Positions 1-4,191 of a stretch of DNA of 5,331 nt are shown in pieces. A program made the translations under genes and the position numbers. Within the stretch, counting starts at the first letter, position 1; each line of letters starts with the position of its first letter. Below the pieces are notes generated by a model, which was given only the letters and a program-made list of their open reading frames with translations, was not told where the DNA came from and searched no databases. Origin of the DNA: CAKSNH01 sp964422725 (GTDB lineage Bacteria > Bacillota > Clostridia > UBA1381); contig CAYRCC010000073.1 in NCBI GenBank assembly GCA_964422725.1, forward strand, positions 1-5,331. The letters are read 5' to 3'.

Positions 1-81
1 AGACAGCGAAACCTCTTCAAAAATTTTAAGCAAAACTAATAAGTCTACACTCTAATAGCATTGACCCAAAATCAATGCTCT
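1..81. repeat. Direct repeat copy 1 (81 bp, with broken terminator-like hairpin)
   Basis: Bases 1-81 match 248-328 with a single difference, T at 56 against G at 303. The copy starts inside the 3' arm of a hairpin whose 5' arm would lie before the window, so the true repeat is probably longer on the left. It ends in the stem AGCATTGA / TCAATGCT (57-64 and 72-79, loop CCCAAAA). In this copy the substitution at 56 removes a closing G-C pair, and the downstream bases are CATACTG instead of a T-tract, so the hairpin is unlikely to terminate transcription. The boundary at 81/82 is sharp. Confidence 0.9.
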
Positions 82-91
82 CATACTGCAG

Positions 92-112
92 ACAAAACAC
101 AATGTGTTTTGT
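92..112. repeat. Perfect 10-bp inverted repeat
   Basis: ACAAAACACA (92-101) is followed after one base by its exact reverse complement TGTGTTTTGT (103-112). It lies between the first direct repeat and the tandem hairpin units and belongs to no reading frame I can support. There is no T-tract after it. Its role is unknown. Confidence 0.75.
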
Positions 113-126
113 ATTAAAGTTTAGGT

Positions 127-197
127 CAAGCCTTTTCAAAGGCTTGCGGATTTTTAAGGCAGAGCCTTAAATCGTCGTCCGCAGACGACGAAACTCC
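127..197. repeat. Hairpin unit 1 of tandem array (X hairpin, extra hairpin, Y hairpin)
   Basis: Three perfect hairpins stand almost end to end. The X hairpin is CAAGCCTTT / AAAGGCTTG (127-135 and 138-146). An extra hairpin is TTTAAGGC / GCCTTAAA (153-160 and 164-171). The Y hairpin is TCGTCGTC / GACGACGA (172-179 and 184-191) closed by the loop CGCA, followed by AACTCC. X and Y recur in altered form at 217-262. No open frame explains the region. It may be structured RNA or a palindromic repeat family. I cannot name it. Confidence 0.7.
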
Positions 198-216
198 TAA
201 GCGTTCAAGTTTTGTT

Positions 217-262
217 CAAACTTTTTTAAAAGTTTGTCACTGTCCGCAGACAGCGAAACCTC
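217..262. repeat. Hairpin unit 2 of tandem array (X and Y hairpins)
   Basis: The X hairpin is CAAACTTTT / AAAAGTTTG (217-225 and 228-236). The Y hairpin is CTGTC / GACAG (240-244 and 249-253) with the same CGCA loop as unit 1, followed by CGAAACCTC. Compared with unit 1, two pairs of X (G-C to A-T, C-G to T-A) and two pairs of Y (T-A to C-G, C-G to T-A) changed on both sides, so pairing is kept while the sequence drifts. The 3' half of this unit is also the start of the 81-base direct repeat, so the window begins inside a third, truncated unit. Confidence 0.7.
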
Positions 263-328
263 TTCAAAAATTTTAAGCAAAACTAATAAGTCTACACTCT
301 AAGAGCATTGACCCAAAATCAATGCTCT
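248..328. repeat. Direct repeat copy 2 (81 bp, with intact terminator hairpin)
   Basis: This is the second copy of bases 1-81, offset by 247 bases, with 80 of 81 positions identical. It runs from the Y hairpin of unit 2 through an AT-rich spacer to the terminator stem. Unlike copy 1 it keeps the full stem and is followed by a T-tract. The near-identity suggests a recent duplication or continuing homogenisation of a unit of about 247 bases. Confidence 0.9.
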
Positions 329-332
329 TTTT
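301..332 (+). terminator. Rho-independent terminator
   Basis: The stem AAGAGCATTGA (301-311) pairs perfectly with TCAATGCTCTT (319-329) over 11 bp, around the loop CCCAAAA. The last stem bases run into a T-tract (328-332). This is a textbook intrinsic terminator for plus-strand transcription arriving from left of the window, and it insulates the Mor-like gene from upstream transcripts. Because the stem is preceded by fewer A residues on the other side, it is a weaker terminator for the minus strand. Confidence 0.85.
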
Positions 333-438
333 CTATGCCAAAATTTAAGAAAAAACATATTAATTTAATGCCGCGGCGGTGCATTTGCATTAATTATAGC
401 ATTTGTCTGCAATTTGCTTACCAATAAATTTTAAAAAG

Positions 439-467
439 CTGATATACTAAAATGAAGAGCTTATAAA
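439..467 (+). promoter_or_regulatory. Possible sigma-A promoter for the Mor-like gene
   Basis: CTGATA (439-444, 4 of 6 matches to TTGACA) and TATAAA (462-467, 5 of 6 to TATAAT) are separated by 17 bases. A start near 474 would give a leader of about 90 bases before the ATG at 564. In DNA this AT-rich such pairs occur by chance, and a second -10-like TATACT (443-448) without a well-spaced -35 box is nearby, so this is a weak call. Confidence 0.22.
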
Positions 468-479
468 CTAAAATCATAA

Positions 480-563
480 ACGAAAAACGCGGACAAATAC
501 AAGGACAATGAGATTTGTGCCGTTCTGCACAATGTGCTAAAATTGGGGTATGAGGTGGTTTGA
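480..563 (+). pseudogene. Start-less 27-codon open frame abutting the Mor-like gene (possible gene remnant)
   Basis: After the stop TAA at 477-479 the frame is open to TGA at 561-563, directly followed by the ATG of the Mor-like gene. Its product would end in DNEICAVLHNVLKLGYEVV, a protein-like composition with alternating charged and hydrophobic residues. There is no ATG, and the in-frame GTG at 534 would leave only nine codons. It could be the 3' tail of a decayed gene once coupled to the Mor-like gene, or chance. No family is recognised. Confidence 0.2.
552..558 (+). promoter_or_regulatory. Ribosome binding site of the Mor-like gene
   Basis: GAGGTGG lies five bases before the ATG at 564. 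The codon just before that ATG is an in-frame stop, so no upstream extension is possible and the start is well fixed. Confidence 0.75.
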
Positions 564-821
564 ATGGCACAGCAAAACTCAAATCTATTGCACAAGGTAT
601 ATCGCGAAATCAGCGAAGAACTGGGAATTGAAGCGGCTTTGACTATACACAAAATGTTCAGAGGGACGCAGGTATCATTTCCTGTCAGATTTTTCGATAC
701 GCAGTGCGTAAAGGAGATGATAATACAGGAATATGACGGAACAAATATTGCGGCATTGGCGAAAAAATATGATTATTCCGAAAAAACCATACGGCGGATA
801 ATCAAGGAAAGCATAACCTAA
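564..821 (+). CDS. Mor-family transcriptional activator-like DNA-binding protein (85 aa)
   Basis: This small regulator is likely cytoplasmic and DNA-binding. Residues 14-34 (from REISEELG through TIHKMFRG) match the helical dimerisation part of Mor/C-type proteins. Residues 35-44 (TQVSFPVRFF) fit the short beta strand of the Mu phage Mor fold. Residues 48-83 form a helix-turn-helix with helix NIAALAKKY (61-69), a turn at DYS, and recognition helix EKTIRRIIKE (73-82). The known family includes Mu Mor, which activates middle promoters, and many short chromosomal Firmicutes members of unknown target, which this resembles in size (Mu Mor is about 129 residues). No phage genes are nearby. It stands alone upstream of two secreted cohesin proteins on the same strand, so control of those genes or of a lost mobile element are both possible. 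Its last two codons and stop lie inside the repeated motif ATAACCTAAC. Family assignment is fairly sure; the role is unknown. Confidence 0.82.
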   Translation: MAQQNSNLLHKVYREISEELGIEAALTIHKMFRGTQVSFPVRFFDTQCVKEMIIQEYDGTNIAALAKKYDYSEKTIRRIIKESIT

Positions 822-896
822 CAAAGATGTCCTCCGCATTAGGCGTGAGGGACATCTAAAGCTTTCGGCAGAAGCTGTAATCTTCCGCCGAAAAGC
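813..896 (+). ncRNA. Two-hairpin structured element, copy 1
   Basis: The element starts with ATAACCTAAC (813-822), overlapping the stop codon of the Mor-like gene. Hairpin A is AGATGTCC / GGACATCT (825-832 and 850-857) with an inner CGC / GCG pairing. Five bases later hairpin B has two 12-base arms (863-874 and 882-893) with one A-C mismatch and the 7-base loop CTGTAAT, followed by AAGC. A second copy at 5040-5127 keeps the order, spacing, hairpin A stem and the TGTAA loop, while three pairs in hairpin B differ with compensation. No T-tract follows, so it is not a standard terminator. It could be a structured RNA, a 3'-end processing or attenuation element, or a REP-like DNA repeat. The strand is assumed from transcription of neighbours. 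The structure is clear; the class is unknown. Confidence 0.55.
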
Positions 897-1047
897 GCGG
901 ATAGCTAACGCTCCCGACACAGTCCGCAATCGTTCGCAAGCTCTGTTCTTTGCCGGCAAATCGAGAGAGTTGCTACAATTTAAAATATCTGCGATAGGAG
1001 ATGGTATTTAAATAAAAACACTTGTCAACAAGCAAATACTAAATATA
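897..1047 (+). promoter_or_regulatory. Structured leader of the scaffoldin pair, no clear promoter
   Basis: After the two-hairpin element comes a GC-richer part with GCGGA (897-901) able to pair with TCCGC (923-927), enclosing the small hairpin AGC-TAAC-GCT (903-912), and a perfect palindrome TTTGCCGGCAAA (949-960). An AT-rich stretch follows with weak pairing of TTTAAAATA and TATTTAAA and a CTTGT / ACAAG hairpin (1021-1032). TTGCTA (970-975) resembles a -35 box but has no good -10 box at the right spacing. The pair may therefore depend on an activator, an alternative sigma factor, or read-through from the Mor-like gene. Confidence 0.35.
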
Positions 1048-1053
1048 GGGAGG
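1048..1053 (+). promoter_or_regulatory. Ribosome binding site of the large cohesin-dockerin gene
   Basis: GGGAGG lies six bases before the ATG at 1060. It supports that start, which also places a normal signal peptide at the N terminus. Confidence 0.9.
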
Positions 1054-1059
1054 ACGAAA

Positions 1060-4000
1060 ATGAAAAAACTACTATCTATCATTTGTGCGGCAGTAATGTT
1101 AAGCTCTAACGTTGCTATGGCACAGACAGCGGAACAAGTGCCTGTTCAAGATGCGGCTGCGGCTGTATCGGCAGAGAATACGGTAATCGCTGAAATTGCC
1201 GAAACGGCACAAAACGACGAAACAGCGGAAATTTCCGAATATGCCGATGGTGATATAAGCCTTATGAGCGATATTTTCGACGGCGGCGACGGCTCGGCGG
1301 AAAATCCGTTTCTTATTTCGACGGAAACACAGCTTGTTTTAATAAATGATTTTCCGTCATATTCATTCAAGCTTTTGAATGATATCGAGCTTGCCGACGA
1401 ATGGAGCTATGTAGGCTCAGGCAACGATGAAAAATTCAGCGGTGTATTTGACGGCGACGGCTACTGTATAAGCGGATTGACCGATGTATTTGTTATTTAC
1501 AACTACGGTACTATTAAAAATCTGAGATTTAATACTACCAAAAGTATTGTTTTCAGAAACTACGGCACAATAGAAAATTGTTGTTCGCAGGGAGCTGCGA
1601 ACCAATCCGGTGCATTTGTTAAGTATAACTACGGTACTATTCAAAATTGCTATTCAAAGGGAAGTACAAATTGTACGGCAGGTTTTGTATATGAAAATGA
1701 TTATACCAGTTCATATAAAGGCAAAATCATAAACTGCTATTGCGTAGGCGAAGGTGTCAGCAATGGATTTGTATGCTACCCTAACTACAGCTACACCACA
1801 ATAACAAACTGTTATTATGACAAACAGGTGAGCGGAGTGTCGGACACCAACGGAGGTACACAGCCGAAAAACACTCTTGCTATGAAAATGAAATTAACGT
1901 ATACCGATTGGGATTTTGAAAATACGTGGGGCATTGACAGCAATATAAATGACGGTTATCCTTATCTTTTGATGGAGAGAAACGGTGCGGGAATAACAGG
2001 TATTACGCTCAGTCAGTCAAGTGCAACTATGGCAGTCGGCGAAACCTTAAAGCTTACCGCCGCAATCGAACAGGAAGATGAAACCGAAAGAGATATAAAA
2101 TGGTCATCAAGCGACGATTCCGTCGCAAGCGTAAGCGGCGGCTTGGTTACGGCAAAAAGCATCGGCAGTGCGACAATTACCGCAAGCGTGGGCAATGTCA
2201 GTGCCGAATGTGCTGTAACGGTTGCGGATAATGCGGTAAAGGTAACAGGCATAGTGCTTGATAATACATCGCTTGACTTGGTAATCAACGAAACAGCGAC
2301 GCTAAAAGCAACAGTTTTGCCGACTGATGCGACAAATAAATCGGTTACTTGGCAGAACTTAAATCCCGATATAGTAAGCTTTAATCAGTCAACGGGCGAA
2401 ATTACGGCATTGTCGGTAGGTACGGCAAGAATTATCGCAAAAACCACTGACGGCGGTCATACTGCCGATTGTGAAATCAACGTATATGACGATACGGTAA
2501 AGGTTGTATCGGTTTCGCTGGATAAATCGGAAACTGGTATCGGAATCGGCGAACAGCTTACATTAAAAGCGACGGTACTTCCCGAAAACGCTACTAACAA
2601 GACTATAAAATGGTCATCGCTTAACAGTAATGTTGCAACAGTGTCCGACAAGGGAGTTGTAACAGGTATTTCAGAGGGTACAACGCAGATTTATGCAACA
2701 TCGTCAAGTAATTCAGCCTGCTATGCAATATGCAGAATTACCGTTGCAAAGAATAAAGTGGCGGTTACCGGTATTGAGCTTGACAGCAACGTATTCGGTG
2801 ATGCGTTTGAGGTGGATATCGGCAAAACGTTGATATTCTCCCCTACAATTAAGCCTAACAATGCGACAAACAAGGCTACCGTGTGGACATCGTCCGACGA
2901 GTCGATAGCAAAGGCGGATAACGGAGTGGTAACAGGCTTGTCAGCCGGAACGGTTACAATTACCGTTACAACCGTTGACGGCGGTTACAGTGCCAGAACT
3001 ACCGTTAAGGTGTGTGAGCCTGTTGTATATGTAACAGGTATTACGGTTAATAAGGAACAGCTTTCTGTACCGGTAAAGGGTACGGCACAGCTGCTTGCCT
3101 CGGTACTTCCGGTAACCGCAACGGATAAGTCTATTAAGTTTGAGTCAAACAATAATGCTATCGCAACCGTATCAAGCGAAGGTGTGATAACGGGTGTTTC
3201 ACAGGGAACTACTTTAATAAAAGCAATTTCGGAAACATCGACAGGACGGTATGTAGCGTTTTGTACGGTTACGGTTCCGAAGCCTGTTGTAGAGGTTACA
3301 AGCGTTAAATTGGATAAGAGCAGTCTTGAAATAGTAGAGGGTAAGACAGTGCCGCTGAAAGCGGTAGTTAAGCCGACAAATGCTACATATAAGACAGTGA
3401 CTTGGTCAGTAGGTGACGAAAGTATCGCAACCGTATCGCAGGACGGTTATGTTACGGCGCAAGGCGTGGGTGAAACGGTAGTTTCGGCAACAACCGAAAA
3501 CGGAAAGGTTGCACTTTGCAATGTGACAGTTTTGTCGATAGACACTCCGGCACAGCTAAAGGTTGAAGATGCAACGGTAAAAGCCGGCAAACAAGTGCCG
3601 ATAACGGTATCTATTGCGGCAAATCCGGGTATATCATCGTTTATGTTTGACCTAAAGTATGATAATACAAAGATGTATCCTGTTTCTTATGAGCTTGGCG
3701 ATGTTCTTGAGGGTGTACAAATAACCACTCCGCTCGGAACACAATCATTTAAGGAAAAAGCACAGGTAAGATTTTTGTGTATGACACAGGATTTAAAGAA
3801 TTTGGATACTGACGGTGATTTGATTAAAGTAACATTCCAAACGCTTGCCGATGTTGAAATGGGCGAGGCGGAGATTGAGATACTGCCGTCAAGCTTTATC
3901 AATCAGAACGGCGATGAAATGAATCTTCAAAAGGATAACTGCACATTGTCCGTAACCGATTATATAATTGGTGATGTTGATAATGACGATAATGTCGATT

Positions 4001-4188
4001 TAAAGGATGCAATGCTGTTGGCACAGTATATTTCGGGATTTGGCGTGACACTTTCGGAGCAGGGCAAAAAAGCGGCAGTGGCAATATATCCCGATGAAAA
4101 TACAGAGCCGACATTGAATGACTTGCAGCACTTGTTCAGATACTTGTCTGACTGGCAGGTTGAGCTCGGCAAAAAGTCGGAGGTGTAA
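1060..4188 (+). CDS. Secreted adaptor scaffoldin-like protein: GLUG beta-helix, six Big_2, cohesin, dockerin (1042 aa)
   Basis: This is an exported modular surface protein. Residues 1-21 are a signal peptide (KK, hydrophobic core, cleavage probably after AMA). Residues 22-70 are an acidic Ala/Glu-rich linker. Residues 72-306 form a GLUG-type beta-helix, opening with the usual GGDGSAENPFLIS and carrying repeated NYGTI coils at 148, 167 and 190. Six Big_2 domains follow at about 311-387, 393-475, 480-562, 567-651, 656-739 and 744-824, each opening with a V-T-G-I-x-L-like strand and ending in a T-V-like strand. Residues 829-965 are a cohesin (NPGISS at 855-860, YDNTKMYPVS at 867-876). Residues 967-1033 are a type I-like dockerin; its first calcium loop is complete (Asp 972, 974, 976, 980, 983), but the second (1010-1021) lacks the first Asp. 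In characterised systems cohesin binds dockerin to build cellulosomes, so this protein could bridge two partners. It has no enzyme domain, LPxTG or SLH. It is coupled to the next cohesin gene. The domain calls are strong; the ligand of the beta-helix is unknown. Confidence 0.93.
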   Translation: MKKLLSIICAAVMLSSNVAMAQTAEQVPVQDAAAAVSAENTVIAEIAETAQNDETAEISEYADGDISLMSDIFDGGDGSAENPFLISTETQLVLINDFPSYSFKLLNDIELADEWSYVGSGNDEKFSGVFDGDGYCISGLTDVFVIYNYGTIKNLRFNTTKSIVFRNYGTIENCCSQGAANQSGAFVKYNYGTIQNCYSKGSTNCTAGFVYENDYTSSYKGKIINCYCVGEGVSNGFVCYPNYSYTTITNCYYDKQVSGVSDTNGGTQPKNTLAMKMKLTYTDWDFENTWGIDSNINDGYPYLLMERNGAGITGITLSQSSATMAVGETLKLTAAIEQEDETERDIKWSSSDDSVASVSGGLVTAKSIGSATITASVGNVSAECAVTVADNAVKVTGIVLDNTSLDLVINETATLKATVLPTDATNKSVTWQNLNPDIVSFNQSTGEITALSVGTARIIAKTTDGGHTADCEINVYDDTVKVVSVSLDKSETGIGIGEQLTLKATVLPENATNKTIKWSSLNSNVATVSDKGVVTGISEGTTQIYATSSSNSACYAICRITVAKNKVAVTGIELDSNVFGDAFEVDIGKTLIFSPTIKPNNATNKATVWTSSDESIAKADNGVVTGLSAGTVTITVTTVDGGYSARTTVKVCEPVVYVTGITVNKEQLSVPVKGTAQLLASVLPVTATDKSIKFESNNNAIATVSSEGVITGVSQGTTLIKAISETSTGRYVAFCTVTVPKPVVEVTSVKLDKSSLEIVEGKTVPLKAVVKPTNATYKTVTWSVGDESIATVSQDGYVTAQGVGETVVSATTENGKVALCNVTVLSIDTPAQLKVEDATVKAGKQVPITVSIAANPGISSFMFDLKYDNTKMYPVSYELGDVLEGVQITTPLGTQSFKEKAQVRFLCMTQDLKNLDTDGDLIKVTFQTLADVEMGEAEIEILPSSFINQNGDEMNLQKDNCTLSVTDYIIGDVDNDDNVDLKDAMLLAQYISGFGVTLSEQGKKAAVAIYPDENTEPTLNDLQHLFRYLSDWQVELGKKSEV
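1501..1695 (+). repeat. GLUG-type beta-helix coil repeats within the large secreted protein
   Basis: Three coils begin with AACTACGG-C/T-AC (1501, 1558 and 1627), encoding NYGTI followed by K/E/Q-N, with a period of 19-23 residues. Two of these and the following, more diverged coils put a Cys right after the Asn (ENCC, QNCY, INCY, TNCY), so cysteines should stack along the helix. Such folds often present a long carbohydrate- or protein-binding face. The nucleotide similarity shows local tandem duplication. Confidence 0.7.
1990..3531 (+). repeat. Six tandem Big_2 (bacterial Ig-like) domain repeats within the large secreted protein
   Basis: Units of 77-85 residues carry the family pattern: opening strand, L-K-A-T-V/I-x-P, N-A-T-N-K, W-S-S, S-I-A-x-V, G-V-V-T-G, G-T, then a closing strand. 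The second to sixth share the hallmark P-x-x-A-T-x-K. The first is the most diverged (EQEDETERDIKWSS), and the fourth carries a short insertion near its start (GDAFEV). Most end with a Cys in the last strand (AECAVTV, ADCEINV, ICRITV, FCTVTV, LCNVTV). In other surface proteins such stacks act as stalks that hold a binding head away from the wall; that role is inferred here. Confidence 0.9.
3544..3954 (+). other. Cohesin domain of the large secreted protein
   Basis: The domain opens with the strand QLKVEDATVKAGKQVPITVS and then has NPGISSFMFDLKYD, NTKMYPVS, GDVLEG, RFLCMTQD, DGDLIKVTF and a closing CTLSV strand, which is the usual nine-strand cohesin order and length (about 137 residues). It shares the stretch D-N-T-K-M/L-x-P-V-S-x-x-x-G-D-V-L with the cohesin of the next gene, so the two are paralogues. 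I cannot assign its type (I, II or III) or predict its dockerin partner by eye. Confidence 0.88.
3958..4158 (+). other. C-terminal dockerin domain with degenerate second calcium loop
   Basis: Loop 1 (GDVDNDDNVDLKDAMLLAQYI) has the complete calcium-binding pattern and F-helix. Loop 2 (IYPDENTEPTLNDLQHLFRYL) keeps the helix and the position-12 Asp but has Tyr at position 1, Asp at 3 and Asn at 5, so calcium binding there is likely weaker. Putative specificity positions 10 and 11 are Leu-Lys in loop 1 and Leu-Asn in loop 2, so the two binding faces are similar but not identical. The domain is followed by a short charged tail. Confidence 0.88.
4179..4183 (+). promoter_or_regulatory. Ribosome binding site inside the upstream gene, deciding a GTG start
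   Basis: GGAGG lies within the last codons of the large gene, eight bases before the GTG at 4192. The sequence reads TAA, ACG, GTG in one frame, so no ATG and no earlier start is possible. The arrangement indicates translational coupling. Confidence 0.85.
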
Positions 4189-4191
4189 ACG

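Larger units (their letters stand above)
336..563. other. AT-rich leader before the Mor-like gene
   Basis: This stretch between the terminator and the Mor-like gene holds no gene I can support. It contains three near-copies of the heptamer CATTTGC (382-388, 400-406 and 411-417, the last two altered at one or two bases), which could be binding sites. It also holds a GC-rich island with a CCGCGG palindrome (371-376), a doubtful promoter, and a short open frame without a start codon. Confidence 0.5.

Noticed and set aside
127..262. CRISPR array
   Set aside because: The units are not identical, the spacing is irregular, and the palindromes fill the units with no unique spacers of constant length; there are no cas genes.
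813..857. Intrinsic terminator of the Mor-like gene
   Set aside because: Hairpin A is strong but is followed by AAAGC, with no T-tract on the plus strand.
863..893. tRNA-Tyr-like anticodon arm (7-base loop with T before GTA and A after)
   Set aside because: Both copies of hairpin B share this likeness, but the arms are 12 bp rather than 5, and there is no acceptor, D or T arm around it. It is recorded only as a curiosity of the TGTAA loop.
675..959. Minus-strand open frame of 94 codons over the Mor-like gene and element copy 1
   Set aside because: Most of it is the reverse of the Mor-like gene and the hairpin element; composition is Arg/Phe-rich and not protein-like.
4141..4188. Sortase or membrane anchor at the C terminus of the large protein
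   Set aside because: After the dockerin there is only a short charged tail; no LPxTG-like motif or hydrophobic segment is present.
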